A DNA stretch of 64,000 nucleotides, taken from positions 124,001-188,000 of the forward strand of contig NZ_JAGTWY010000001.1 in assembly GCF_023657445.1 (NCBI RefSeq), read 5' to 3'. Position numbers and translations under genes: made by a program. This DNA comes from Marinobacter sediminum. Lineage in GTDB: Bacteria; Pseudomonadota; Gammaproteobacteria; Pseudomonadales; Oleiphilaceae. Shown here one piece after another: positions 9,915 to 19,126 of this stretch; the stretch's first letter is position 1; each line of letters begins with the position of its first letter. Below the pieces are notes generated by a model. The model did no database searches. It was not told the DNA's origin and saw only the letters and a program-made list of their open reading frames with translations.

Positions 9915-10886
9915 ATGCGTCTTATCCGTGGCCTGACCAACCTGAACATGCTGTCCCGGCGCGAGGATTCACCGCTCTCGAATGGGTGTGTTGCAACCAT
10001 TGGAAATTTCGATGGCGTGCACATTGGACACCGGACCATTCTCGAGCAGGTAAAAGAAAAGGCTGAAAGCCTTGGTTTGCCGTCGGTGGTGATGGTGTTT
10101 GAACCCCAGCCCAGAGAGTTTTTTCAGGGTGCTGAAGCGCCTCCGCGGCTGATGTCTTTCCGGCAGAAATTCGAAGCACTGACCGCAGCCGGTATCGACC
10201 ATGTGCTTTGCCTGCGTTTCAGCGGGCGTCTTCGACGCCTGACCAGCCGTGAGTTTATTGATGCTGTGCTGGTGGATGGTCTGGGGGTTCGTCACCTGGT
10301 TGTCGGCGATGACTTCCGTTTTGGCTGCGACCGCACAGGCGATTTCATGCTGCTTCGTGAAGCGGGCGAGCAACAGGGGTTTACGGTTGAGAACACCCGT
10401 ACAGTGACCATTGATGGTGAGCGGGTGAGCAGCACAAGGATTCGGGAGCGGCTCAATGTGAACCGGCTCGAGGAAGCTGAAGTGCTTCTTGGCCATCCTT
10501 ACCGGATTCGCGGCAGAGTTGTTTACGGCCGGCAGTTAGGGCGTCAAATCGGGGCTCCGACTGCCAACATACTGTTGCAGAGAATGGCGCCTTTGCAGGG
10601 TGTTTATGTTGTGAGCACGAAACTTGACGACGGGTTGGTTTATGACGGTGTTGCCAACATCGGCCTGCGCCCGACCGTCGACGGCAAGCAGCCAGCCTTG
10701 GAAGTGCACCTGTTTGACTTTGCTGGCACACTTTACGGCCGACATATAGAAGTTGTCTTTCGCCACGGACTGAGGGAAGAGATCAGGTTTGATTCCGTGG
10801 ATGCGCTTAAAGAACAGATTGCCTGTGACTTTGACGATGCCAGGGCATGGATTGCCAAGGCTGGATCGTCCCGGACTACTCATTGA
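9915..10886 (+). CDS. ribF: Bifunctional riboflavin kinase/FAD synthetase
   Basis: 323 residues from ATG 9915; the longer TTG start at 9891 lacks support. The N-terminal nucleotidyltransferase domain shows GNFDGVHIGH (30-39) and a later VSSTRIRE motif. The C-terminal riboflavin kinase domain has GRQLGRQIGAPTANI and YDGVANIGLRPTVDG. It phosphorylates riboflavin to FMN and adenylates FMN to FAD. A TATAAT at 9804-9809 may be its -10. It heads the conserved ribF-ileS-lspA-fkpB-ispH cluster. Confidence 0.96.
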   Translation: MRLIRGLTNLNMLSRREDSPLSNGCVATIGNFDGVHIGHRTILEQVKEKAESLGLPSVVMVFEPQPREFFQGAEAPPRLMSFRQKFEALTAAGIDHVLCLRFSGRLRRLTSREFIDAVLVDGLGVRHLVVGDDFRFGCDRTGDFMLLREAGEQQGFTVENTRTVTIDGERVSSTRIRERLNVNRLEEAEVLLGHPYRIRGRVVYGRQLGRQIGAPTANILLQRMAPLQGVYVVSTKLDDGLVYDGVANIGLRPTVDGKQPALEVHLFDFAGTLYGRHIEVVFRHGLREEIRFDSVDALKEQIACDFDDARAWIAKAGSSRTTH

Positions 10887-10957
10887 AAACCGATGACCCT
10901 GGCCCACACGTAGTTGATTACTGACCCATACTGACCAAAAGAGTACGCACACAGACC

Positions 10958-13777
10958 ATGAGCGACTATAAGCATACCCTGAATCTGCCGGAAACCGCCT
11001 TTCCCATGCGCGGTAACCTGGCCAAGCGCGAGCCTGAAATGCTCAAACGCTGGCAGGACCTCGATGTCTACGGCAACCTGCGCAAGCAGCGTGAGGGTCG
11101 GGAGAAGTTCATTCTTCATGACGGCCCTCCCTATGCCAACGGCAGTATTCATATCGGTCATGCGGTCAACAAGATTCTCAAGGACATGATCGTCAAGTCC
11201 CGCAGTTTCATGGGATACGACGCGCCTTATGTTCCAGGCTGGGACTGCCATGGTCTGCCGATCGAGCACAAGGTGGAACAGGAAATTGGCAAGGCCGGTG
11301 TGAAGGTGGATTACAAAACCTTCCGTCAGGCCTGTCGTGATTACGCCACTAAACAGATTGCCGGCCAGAAGGAAGATTTCATTCGCCTGGGCGTTATGGG
11401 CGAATGGGACAAGCCTTACCTGACCATGGATCCGAAGGTCGAGGCGGGCATTGTCCGGGCCCTCGGTAAGATTGTGGCCAAGGGGCACCTGGTTCGTGGT
11501 TACAAACCGGTTTACTGGAGTGTGGTCGGTCAGTCTGCACTGGCGGAAGCCGAAGTAGAGTATCAGGACAAGACCTCAACCCAGATTGATGTGCGCTTCA
11601 CTGCAGTGGATCAGGCGAAAGCCCTGGCACTGTTCGGTACCGCTAAGGGTGAGGGCGATGTGTCTGTTGTTATCTGGACCACCACGCCCTGGACCATACC
11701 GGCCAACCAGGCGGTATCCCTGAACGCCGACTTCCAGTATGCCCTCGTGCAAGCCGATGTAGGGCAGGGGCCGGAGCGCATCATCGTGGCTGCGGACATG
11801 GTGGAAGGCATCATGGCGCGTTGGAATGTGGAACAGTTCGAAGTCCTGGCTACCTGTGCTGGTGCTGACCTTGAGCATCTGGCATTGCAGCATCCGTTTT
11901 ACGACAAGCGGGTACCGGTCATTCTGGGTGATCATGTTTCCACCGATGCGGGTACCGGTGCCGTGCACACCGCACCGGACCACGGTGTGGAAGACTTTGA
12001 AGTGGGCAAGGCCTACGGCATTGGCACCATCAACCTGGTTCAGGCCAGCGGTACCTACACCAGTGCGGCGGGCGAGCTGGCGGGCGTGCATGTGTACAAG
12101 GCCGATGAACCGGTATGCGCCGCGCTGGAGCGTGAGGGCAAACTCGTGCGCTCGGAGAAATTCCGGCACAGTTATCCCCATTGCTGGCGGACCAAAACGC
12201 CGCTGATTTACCGTGCCACCCCCCAATGGTTCATTAGCATGGACAAGGAAAACCTCCGCGCTGATGCCCTCGAAGCCATCAAGGGTGTGCGCTGGGTTCC
12301 GTCGTGGGGCCGGAACCGGATCGAAGCCATGTTTAACCAGTCGCCGGACTGGTGTATTTCCCGCCAGCGTACCTGGGGCGTTCCTATCACTCTGTTTATC
12401 CATAAGGAAACTCAGGAGCTGCATCCGGATACCCAGAGTCTGATTGAGAAGGTCGCTCAGGAGGTCGAAGTGGGCGGCATCGACGCCTGGTATGATATCG
12501 ACGGCAAGAACCTTTTGGGTGATGACTCGGAACGGTATGAAAAGGTAACCGATACTCTGGATGTCTGGTTTGACTCCGGGGTTACGCACGACTCGGTTTT
12601 ACGGGTTCGTTCCGAACTTGGTCAGTTCCCGGCAGACATGTACCTTGAGGGCTCAGATCAGCATCGAGGCTGGTTCCAGTCCTCCCTGAAAACCTCTATC
12701 GCCATGAATGGCGAGGCACCCTATAAGCAGGTACTGACCCACGGGTTTACCGTCGATGGCAAGGGACACAAGATGTCCAAGTCCCTGGGCAATGTTATCG
12801 CGCCCCAGGAGGTCATGAATGAGTTGGGTGCCGATATCCTCCGTCTGTGGGTAGCGGCGACCGATTACAGCGGTGAAATGACCGTATCCAAGGACATACT
12901 GCGTCAGACGGCCGATGGTTATCGCCGGATCCGTAACACGTCGCGCTTCCTGCTCAGCAACCTGACCGGTTTCGAGCCCGGCCAGCATATGGTGGCGCCA
13001 GAGGACATGATCGCCCTGGACCGCTGGATGGTGGATCGTACGTTGCAGCTGCAAAAAGAGCTGGATGAGGATTACCAGAACTACGCGTTCCTGAGGATCT
13101 ACCAGAAAGTTTACAATTTCTGTGAGGCCATTCTTGGTGGCTTCTATCTGGACATTATCAAGGATCGCCAGTACACCACTCAGGCGGACAGTCTCGCCAG
13201 GCGCTCCTGTCAGACGGCTCTGTATCACGTTGCCGAAGCTCTGGTCCGCTGGATTGCCCCGATTCTGAGCTTCACCGCCGATGAGATCTGGCAGCAGCTG
13301 CCAGGCAAACGCAGCGACACCGTATTTTATGAGATCTGGTACGAAGGCCTGTTTGAACTGCCTGAAACGACTGAGCTGGGTCGGGATTACTGGCGTGAGA
13401 TGTATAACGTCAAGGAGGCTGTCAACAAGTGCCTGGAGGAGTCACGTGCCCGTGGTGAGATCAAGGGGTCGTTGAGCGCCGAAGTCACCCTCTATTGCGA
13501 AGGTGACCTGGCAGCCGACCTGAAGCATCTGGGCGAAGAGCTTCGCTTTGTATTGATCACTTCCGAGGCGACCGTTAAACCGGTTTCCGAAGCAGGTGAC
13601 GCTGAAGTCACTGGCCACGAAGGTTTGCGGGTGAAAGTGGCACCTGCGACGCACGCCAAGTGTGAGCGCTGCTGGCATCATCGGGAAGATGTGGGGCGCA
13701 ATGCCAAATATGGAGACCTGTGTGGCCGCTGCGTCATTAATGTGGAAGGGCCCGGTGAAGCCCGCTCCTTTGCCTGA
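10958..13777 (+). CDS. ileS: Isoleucyl-tRNA synthetase
   Basis: 939 residues, the full length of the bacterial enzyme. The class I signatures are HIGH at residues 65-68 and KMSKS at about 604-608. The editing (CP1) domain lies between them, with [11 protein letters not shown] and a [16 protein letters not shown] stretch. The C-terminal zinc finger is intact (CERCW followed by CGRC at the end). It charges tRNA-Ile. It lies 71 bases after ribF and 11 bases before lspA. Confidence 0.98.
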   Translation: MSDYKHTLNLPETAFPMRGNLAKREPEMLKRWQDLDVYGNLRKQREGREKFILHDGPPYANGSIHIGHAVNKILKDMIVKSRSFMGYDAPYVPGWDCHGLPIEHKVEQEIGKAGVKVDYKTFRQACRDYATKQIAGQKEDFIRLGVMGEWDKPYLTMDPKVEAGIVRALGKIVAKGHLVRGYKPVYWSVVGQSALAEAEVEYQDKTSTQIDVRFTAVDQAKALALFGTAKGEGDVSVVIWTTTPWTIPANQAVSLNADFQYALVQADVGQGPERIIVAADMVEGIMARWNVEQFEVLATCAGADLEHLALQHPFYDKRVPVILGDHVSTDAGTGAVHTAPDHGVEDFEVGKAYGIGTINLVQASGTYTSAAGELAGVHVYKADEPVCAALEREGKLVRSEKFRHSYPHCWRTKTPLIYRATPQWFISMDKENLRADALEAIKGVRWVPSWGRNRIEAMFNQSPDWCISRQRTWGVPITLFIHKETQELHPDTQSLIEKVAQEVEVGGIDAWYDIDGKNLLGDDSERYEKVTDTLDVWFDSGVTHDSVLRVRSELGQFPADMYLEGSDQHRGWFQSSLKTSIAMNGEAPYKQVLTHGFTVDGKGHKMSKSLGNVIAPQEVMNELGADILRLWVAATDYSGEMTVSKDILRQTADGYRRIRNTSRFLLSNLTGFEPGQHMVAPEDMIALDRWMVDRTLQLQKELDEDYQNYAFLRIYQKVYNFCEAILGGFYLDIIKDRQYTTQADSLARRSCQTALYHVAEALVRWIAPILSFTADEIWQQLPGKRSDTVFYEIWYEGLFELPETTELGRDYWREMYNVKEAVNKCLEESRARGEIKGSLSAEVTLYCEGDLAADLKHLGEELRFVLITSEATVKPVSEAGDAEVTGHEGLRVKVAPATHAKCERCWHHREDVGRNAKYGDLCGRCVINVEGPGEARSFA

Positions 13778-13788
13778 TGGAGACGGCA

Positions 13789-14301
13789 ATGGCTGAGCAG
13801 GAAATCGGAACCAAGCTGAAATGGCTATGGCTGGCGGTGTTGGTGATCGCGATTGATCTTGGCACCAAAGCCATGGCCACCGCCATGCTGGATTACGGTG
13901 ACCCGGTGCCGGTCATGCCTATGTTTAATCTGACGTTGCTCCATAACACCGGGGCAGCGTTCAGTTTCCTGGCTGAAGCGGCCGGGTGGCAGCGCTGGTT
14001 CTTTGTAACTCTCGCGCTCGTTGTTAGCAGCGTGCTGGTTTACTGGCTGAGAAATCTTCAGCGCCATGAAACCTGGACAGCTGTTGCCATCGTACTGATT
14101 CTCGGAGGGGCTCTTGGCAACGTTTATGATCGTGTCGTTCACGGCTACGTTGTCGATTTTCTGCACTTCTACTGGCAGAACTGGCATTTCCCCGCGTTTA
14201 ACCTGGCGGATACCGCGATAACGATCGGCGCCGCCATGATGATCCTTGATATTTTCCGCAAACCCGCCGATGCCGACGGGAATGCCGAAAGGAGTAAATA
14301 A
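13789..14301 (+). CDS. lspA: Prolipoprotein signal peptidase II
   Basis: 170 residues from ATG 13789, chosen because GGAG lies six bases upstream; ATG 13777, overlapping the ileS stop, would add four residues. Four transmembrane segments. The conserved regions are NTGAAFSF, GNVYDRVVHGYVVDFLHF and FNLADTAI, the last two carrying the catalytic aspartate pair of this inner-membrane aspartyl protease. It removes the signal peptide of lipoproteins after diacylglyceryl transfer; clients in this window include BamD and LpoA. Confidence 0.97.
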   Translation: MAEQEIGTKLKWLWLAVLVIAIDLGTKAMATAMLDYGDPVPVMPMFNLTLLHNTGAAFSFLAEAAGWQRWFFVTLALVVSSVLVYWLRNLQRHETWTAVAIVLILGGALGNVYDRVVHGYVVDFLHFYWQNWHFPAFNLADTAITIGAAMMILDIFRKPADADGNAERSK

Positions 14302-14306
14302 CGCTC

Positions 14307-14759
14307 ATGAAAGAACTTCCCGTAGACAAGGGCACCCGCGTAAAGCTGAACTTTGCCCTGAAGTTTCCCGATGGCGAGGTGATTGACTCCACCTTCGAGA
14401 AGGAACCGGCCACGCTCGAAATTGGTGATGATAACCTGCCGGAGAATTTTGAAGCCTACCTGATGGGCATGAAGGCGGGTGATAGGGAGAGCTATGAGGT
14501 GCCGCCCGAGAAAGCGTTTGGCCAGCACAACCCGAACAACCTTCAGACCTTCAAGCGCCATGAGTTCAGTGCTGACATGGTGCTCGAGCCGGGTGTGATG
14601 ATTTCATTTGCGGATGCCCGGCAAAGCGAACTTCCGGGTGTGGTCAGCCGCGTCGAGGGGGATGAAGTAGAAGTGGACTTCAATCACCCGCTGGCGGGGC
14701 GTACACTGACATTTGATGTGGAAATCATTGACGTCGAACCGGCAAAGCCAGCGCACTGA
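14307..14759 (+). CDS. fkpB: FKBP-type peptidyl-prolyl cis-trans isomerase, SlpA type
   Basis: 150 residues, matching E. coli SlpA/FkpB (149). The FKBP core ([38 protein letters not shown]) is interrupted by an IF (insert-in-flap) chaperone domain (about 70-130, with [19 protein letters not shown] closing the fold). It is cytoplasmic, a prolyl isomerase and chaperone associated with the ribosome. It begins 5 bases after lspA. Confidence 0.94.
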   Translation: MKELPVDKGTRVKLNFALKFPDGEVIDSTFEKEPATLEIGDDNLPENFEAYLMGMKAGDRESYEVPPEKAFGQHNPNNLQTFKRHEFSADMVLEPGVMISFADARQSELPGVVSRVEGDEVEVDFNHPLAGRTLTFDVEIIDVEPAKPAH

Positions 14760-14797
14760 CTTTTAGACGGCTCATTAACCAGTACCGGGAATTTACC

Positions 14798-15751
14798 ATG
14801 CAGATCCGACTCGCCAATCCTCGCGGCTTTTGTGCCGGCGTGGACCGCGCCATCGAAATCGTTAATCGCGCCCTCGATGTATTCGGCGCACCGATTTACG
14901 TGCGGCACGAGGTGGTTCATAACAAGTTTGTGGTGGATAACCTGCGCAATCGCGGTGCTGTTTTCGTTGATGAGCTGGACGAGGTGCCCGATGACAAGCT
15001 GGTGATTTTCAGCGCTCACGGTGTTTCCCAGGCGGTTCAGAGTGAGGCTGCTCGCCGTGGCCTCAAAGTGTTCGACGCCACCTGCCCGCTGGTTACCAAG
15101 GTGCATCTGGAAGTGATGCGCTATAGCCGTGATGGCAGGGAATGCATTCTGATCGGCCACCATGGCCATCCCGAAGTAGAAGGCACCATGGGGCAGTATG
15201 ACCACAGCAATGGCGGTGAGATCTACCTGGTTGAGGACGAGGAAGACGTTGCGAAACTGGACGTGAAAGACGCTAGCCGCATTTCCTATGTCACCCAGAC
15301 TACCCTCTCCATGGACGATACCGCCCGGGTAATCGATTCCCTGCGGGCCAAATTTCCTGAAATAGAGGGCCCTCGCAAGGACGACATCTGCTACGCCACC
15401 CAGAACCGGCAGGATGCGGTCAAACAACTGGCCGGCGATTGCGATCTGATGCTGGTGGTGGGTTCGCCCAACAGTTCCAACTCCAACCGGTTGCGGGAAC
15501 TGGCGGAACGGATGGGAACGCCGGCTTATCTGATTGATGAAGCAGGGCAGATCGAGCCGCAATGGCTGGACGGCAAGACTTCAGTGGGTGTTACCGCCGG
15601 TGCCTCTGCACCGGAAGTGTTGGTGAACGATGTGATTTCCCGCCTGCGTGAACTGGGGGGGCATGTTCCGGAAGAAATTGCAGGCAGGGAGGAGAATATT
15701 GTGTTTTCTATGCCGCGTGAATTGAGAATCGATGCTGTCGAGGTTTCCTGA
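14798..15751 (+). CDS. ispH: 4-hydroxy-3-methylbut-2-enyl diphosphate reductase
   Basis: 317 residues. The three cysteines that hold the [4Fe-4S] cluster are C12 (PRGFCAGV), C96 (DATCPLV) and C198 ([11 protein letters not shown]). It makes isopentenyl and dimethylallyl diphosphate in the last step of the MEP pathway, feeding IspB elsewhere in this window. It is the last gene of the ribF block. A perfect 9-base inverted repeat without a T-tract follows. Confidence 0.97.
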   Translation: MQIRLANPRGFCAGVDRAIEIVNRALDVFGAPIYVRHEVVHNKFVVDNLRNRGAVFVDELDEVPDDKLVIFSAHGVSQAVQSEAARRGLKVFDATCPLVTKVHLEVMRYSRDGRECILIGHHGHPEVEGTMGQYDHSNGGEIYLVEDEEDVAKLDVKDASRISYVTQTTLSMDDTARVIDSLRAKFPEIEGPRKDDICYATQNRQDAVKQLAGDCDLMLVVGSPNSSNSNRLRELAERMGTPAYLIDEAGQIEPQWLDGKTSVGVTAGASAPEVLVNDVISRLRELGGHVPEEIAGREENIVFSMPRELRIDAVEVS

Positions 15752-15775
15752 CTTCCCGCCTCATTTTTCATGCCT

Positions 15776-15800
15776 CCGGATGAAACTCCTGTTCATCCGG
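15776..15800. repeat. Inverted repeat downstream of ispH
   Basis: CCGGATGAA (15776-15784) and TTCATCCGG (15792-15800) form a perfect 9-base stem with a 7-base loop. There is no T-run, so this is an mRNA 3' stem or factor-dependent end rather than a classical terminator. The following bases to 15967 hold a second palindrome (AAGGGA 15905-15910 / TCCCTT 15917-15922) and no gene. Confidence 0.6.
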
Positions 15801-15967
15801 GAAGACACCCCGCCAAACAGTTTCGTGCTCGACTGATTTGTGAGCAATTTCTCGTAACCACTCATTTAGTGACCGTTTATCCGCATGGGGCTTCCGCTTG
15901 TCGTAAGGGAGTAGCTTCCCTTTCGGACTCTAAATAGTCTGTAATCAGATAGAAATAGGGAAGAATT

Positions 15968-16573
15968 ATGTCGGGATTTCAACGCTCCTCGGGTTTTACG
16001 TTGCTTGAGCTGATGATAACGATCGTTGTTCTGGCGGTCGTTGCATCTTTTGCTATTCCGTCGTTCCAAGAGACGGTTTTGAATAATCGACTGACTGCTC
16101 AGATTAATGAAACCTCTAGCCTGATCAGTTATGCGCGTAGTGAGGCGTCGAAGCTTCGAGCGGGTGTGGTAACGGTCTGCGGCTCAACTGATAGTGCAAG
16201 TTGCTCGGGTAGTGCAGCATGGGAAACTGGTTGGGTTGTTTTCCGCGATATCGATGGCGATCGAGCGCTTGAAACGGCCGATGGTGATCAGTTGCTGAAA
16301 GTTCGTGGCGCCCTGTCTGGTGGAAATTCGCTCAGGGTTGTTGACTTGAGCAGCGACAGCGGTAACTGGGTTCAATTTGCCAGTAACGGATTTCCCGTTC
16401 CCTCTGCCACAGGTAACGCTTCTGGCACCTTCATAATCTGCGATGACCGTGGAGCCGCGAGGGCAAGAGCGACTGTTGTCAATGTCTCTGGGCAAACGCG
16501 TTTGGCGAGGGACAGTGGTGGCACGGCCGGTGTTCTGAATGATCATGACGGCAACGACATTTCATGTCCGTGA
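15968..16573 (+). CDS. fimT: Type IV minor pilin FimT/FimU (GspH family)
   Basis: 201 residues. The very short leader MSGFQRSSG precedes a class III prepilin signal, cleaved between Gly9 and FTLLELM with the conserved Glu at +5, then a single hydrophobic helix (to about residue 30) and a GspH-like beta domain. Processed by PilD, it would sit in the pilus tip complex that primes assembly. It is the first gene of a tight operon with pilV, pilW, pilX, pilY1 and pilE, the same order as P. aeruginosa fimU-pilVWXY1. FimT and FimU are not separable from sequence alone; some FimT proteins bind DNA for uptake. Confidence 0.88.
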   Translation: MSGFQRSSGFTLLELMITIVVLAVVASFAIPSFQETVLNNRLTAQINETSSLISYARSEASKLRAGVVTVCGSTDSASCSGSAAWETGWVVFRDIDGDRALETADGDQLLKVRGALSGGNSLRVVDLSSDSGNWVQFASNGFPVPSATGNASGTFIICDDRGAARARATVVNVSGQTRLARDSGGTAGVLNDHDGNDISCP

Positions 16574-16587
16574 GGGTAGAAAGCACG

Positions 16588-17130
16588 ATGCGCAAACAGA
16601 AACCTCAAGTAATGAAGAATCCTGGTAATCAGTTGCGGACGCGTTGTCAGAATGGTTTCACGCTGATCGAAATCCTCGTAACGCTTTTTATCCTTGCAAT
16701 TGGTTTGCTCGGGCTGGCGGGACTGCTATTTGAAGGTATGCGCAATAATCAGGGGGCCTACCTTCGTACACAGGCAAGCATTTTGGCCTATGACATGGCG
16801 GATCGGATGCGTGCTAACAGTAATATGGCCGCCAGCTATGGTGGGTTTACCACCGACGGCGCGTCAACTGCATTGCCTGGATGTGCAAGTCTTGCAACCG
16901 GATGCACACCTTCCGATCAGGTAACACTGGATCTTGTGGGCTGGACCAGGCAAATTCAGAGTGTTGGAAGCGGTATAACTATGGTCCCTGGCGGAGTTGG
17001 CAGCATTCAGTTCGATGCGGCGTCGAATGTATACACGGTTACGGTGCAATGGCAGGAGGCGAGCAGGGGCGGTGATGCTAGTGAACAGATCGCCGGCGAT
17101 AGTGCTTATTCTGTCCGCTTTACATTGTGA
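16588..17130 (+). CDS. pilV: Type IV minor pilin PilV
   Basis: 180 residues from ATG 16588, preceded by GAGGGT; a start at 16564 overlapping fimT is possible but less likely. A basic leader ends in QNG, then FTLIEILVTLFILAIGLLGLAGL, the class III signal and helix characteristic of PilV (GspI-like). The following region (LRTQASILAYDMADRMRAN) is the conserved PilV block. It is a minor pilin of the priming complex, 14 bases after fimT. Confidence 0.9.
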   Translation: MRKQKPQVMKNPGNQLRTRCQNGFTLIEILVTLFILAIGLLGLAGLLFEGMRNNQGAYLRTQASILAYDMADRMRANSNMAASYGGFTTDGASTALPGCASLATGCTPSDQVTLDLVGWTRQIQSVGSGITMVPGGVGSIQFDAASNVYTVTVQWQEASRGGDASEQIAGDSAYSVRFTL

Positions 17131-17138
17131 GGTTCGGA

Positions 17139-18230
17139 ATGATGAAGCTTTCTCATGGCCATAAAAACAGCTGCCGAGCAGGGCGTCAGCGTGGTTTGTC
17201 CCTAGTTGAACTGATTATTGCGTTGGCGCTCAGTACAACACTGATATTGGGTATTTTCACTGTCTACATGGATTCGAGTCAGACCTCACGTCTGGCCACC
17301 TCCCTTGCCAGAATCCAGGAATCCGGGCGCATAGCGACTGACGTTATGGCAAGGGATATGCGGATGGTTGGGTTTCAGGGCTGTGCCGATCCCGATGATG
17401 TGACCTTGAACGTAATTGCCAACAACCCGCCCACCTCCAACTTCTTCGAAACGACACTGCGTGGCTGGGAAGTTGACAGTGGTACCTGGGCCAATGGAAC
17501 GGAATATGACAATACAACCATCGAGTCGAGTGCGCGTATAGGTAGTGATGTTATTGCCGTGCAGCGCGGCGAATCAATGGAAATCGAGCTGACGGGGAAT
17601 ATGACCGCAGATAATGCGAACGTCCAGGTTGTGGGGAACGATGTTGTTCGCTTTGCTCAGAACGACCTGGTTCTGATATCCGATTGCGAGGCTTCCGACC
17701 TGTTCCGGATCTCGAGCACACCGTCCTCGGGCACATGGGCGCACGCAAATAATGTGAATACCGCTAATCGCCTGAGTCAGGCCTACACTGACGCTGCCAG
17801 GATTATGCGCTTTTCTTCCAGTATCTACTTCGTTGCAGATACCGGCAGGAGCGATATTCAAGGAAACGCCATTTTTGCTCTGTATCGGCAAAGCTTGGCG
17901 TTGGACGGTTCGTTTTCTGCACCTCAGGAAATCGTCGAGGGGGTAGAAAGCCTGCAGATTGAATATGGGGAGCTGTTGGGTACTAACAATATTCGTTATA
18001 CCACCGCAGATAATGTCGGCGATATGGCAGGTGTGGTTGCGGTCAGACTTGGTATGTTGATCAGCCATACTGACCAGGTGCGAGATATTGGGGATACTGC
18101 GGATTACGCGCTACCTGGTGAGACCGTTGAGGCTGAGACGAGCGCTGCTGCTGGAGCTGTGACACATCCCGAGGACGGAAGGCTTCGCCGCACATTTATT
18201 TCAACAGTAATGCTCCGCAATCGGGACTGA
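17139..18230 (+). CDS. pilW: Type IV minor pilin PilW
   Basis: 363 residues from ATG 17139, chosen for GAGG six bases upstream; GTG 17127 overlapping the pilV stop would add four residues. The class III signal is RQRG then LSLVELIIALALSTTLILGIFTVYMDS. The large C-terminal domain (EIVEGVESLQIEYG, VVAVRLGMLI) matches PilW (GspJ-like). It is part of the PilVWX-PilY1 tip complex. Confidence 0.9.
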   Translation: MMKLSHGHKNSCRAGRQRGLSLVELIIALALSTTLILGIFTVYMDSSQTSRLATSLARIQESGRIATDVMARDMRMVGFQGCADPDDVTLNVIANNPPTSNFFETTLRGWEVDSGTWANGTEYDNTTIESSARIGSDVIAVQRGESMEIELTGNMTADNANVQVVGNDVVRFAQNDLVLISDCEASDLFRISSTPSSGTWAHANNVNTANRLSQAYTDAARIMRFSSSIYFVADTGRSDIQGNAIFALYRQSLALDGSFSAPQEIVEGVESLQIEYGELLGTNNIRYTTADNVGDMAGVVAVRLGMLISHTDQVRDIGDTADYALPGETVEAETSAAAGAVTHPEDGRLRRTFISTVMLRNRD

Positions 18231-18243
18231 AGGAATACAGCTT

Positions 18244-18726
18244 ATGAAGCAGATATCCCAGAACGGCTTTGGACAGAAGCATAGTGGCGCGGCACTTATT
18301 ATCAGCCTGATAATCTTGCTTGTGCTCACGCTGATTGGTGTGGCGGGGATGAACACTTCGGTGATGCAGGAACGGATGGCCGTCAATTCCCAGAATTCCA
18401 ACCGGGCCTTTCAGGCTGCTGAAAGTACGGTTGGTGCGCTTACGAATCAGCTCTATGCGAATGACCTCGATCTGTTGCGGGAATCCATGCAGTCAGCGTC
18501 GGAAGAAAGCTCCAAGGTGGAGCAAACGCTGGATGCTTCAAATGGGGTGACAGGAAGATACCAGGTGCGATATCTGGGGGAAATTATCATCACAAGCGGC
18601 AGTTCCATGAATGCCGATGAGGGCTCCAGTGACCTGAAGGGCTATCGGTACGAGCTGATTGGTGAGTCAGAAATGGCAAATACCGGTGCTGGAGCACGGG
18701 TATTCAAGGGTATTGAGTATTATTGA
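18244..18726 (+). CDS. pilX: Type IV minor pilin PilX
   Basis: 160 residues. The N-terminus (SGAALIISLIILLVLTLIGVAGMN) is the PilX type, lacking the +5 glutamate as in the related GspK family that caps the fibre tip. The conserved follow-on QERMAVNSQNSNRAFQAAEST is also typical. PilX links the minor pilins to PilY1. It starts 13 bases after pilW. Confidence 0.9.
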   Translation: MKQISQNGFGQKHSGAALIISLIILLVLTLIGVAGMNTSVMQERMAVNSQNSNRAFQAAESTVGALTNQLYANDLDLLRESMQSASEESSKVEQTLDASNGVTGRYQVRYLGEIIITSGSSMNADEGSSDLKGYRYELIGESEMANTGAGARVFKGIEYY

Positions 18727-18751
18727 TCCGCTTGGGCGGAGGGAGAATTCG

Positions 18752-19126
18752 ATGAACTTAAAGCGATTCTTGTATGTGTTCATAGCTTGTGTTGCGATGA
18801 ATCTTGTACCGGTCTTGGTTCAGGCCGATGAGAGCCGCTCGATGCTTGACGGCAATCTGTTGGCGGCGGAAGCGGGAAGGGTGGATCTTGTTGTGAACTC
18901 TTCCGGAGAGGTCGTTCAGGTGTTGGTTGAAGAGTGCGAGCAATGCGATCGGGCCAGTTATCTGCCGTCGCCTGATTTGAGCGTAATGCAGGCGGGTAAT
19001 CCAGCATTTTCCGGCGAGCCGAGTGGTGTGAACGAGCAGGCCGGTACTGTCGTGCTTAATCGGAAATCGGGCATGGTTGTCAAAGTCATCTTCTGGATGC
19101 CGCGTGGCAGGGAGAGCGAAAAATGA
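18752..19126 (+). CDS. Small exported protein of the pilus operon, family not recognised
   Basis: 124 residues from ATG 18752, behind a strong GGAGGGAG; a longer frame from 18659 overlaps pilX and is rejected. It has a Sec signal peptide (MNLKRFLYVFIACVAMNLVPVLVQA, then DES), so it is periplasmic or secreted. The mature part is about 100 residues with a CxxC pair (CEQC, residues 65-68) and two short beta-rich stretches (GRVDLVVNSSGEVVQVLV and GTVVLNRKSGMVVKVIFW) that look like internal repeats. Its stop overlaps the pilY1 start (ATGA), implying translational coupling and equal dosage. It is not PilY2, which in P. aeruginosa follows pilY1. A role in PilY1 folding, disulphide handling or tip assembly is an inference from position. 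Confidence 0.8.
   Translation: MNLKRFLYVFIACVAMNLVPVLVQADESRSMLDGNLLAAEAGRVDLVVNSSGEVVQVLVEECEQCDRASYLPSPDLSVMQAGNPAFSGEPSGVNEQAGTVVLNRKSGMVVKVIFWMPRGRESEK

Noticed and set aside
11576..12589. 337-codon open frame on the minus strand
   Set aside because: Antisense to ileS; no family features.
15801..15967. Vfr/AlgR/sigma-54 site upstream of the minor pilin operon
   Set aside because: Half-matches and a small palindrome only; nothing good enough to name a regulator.
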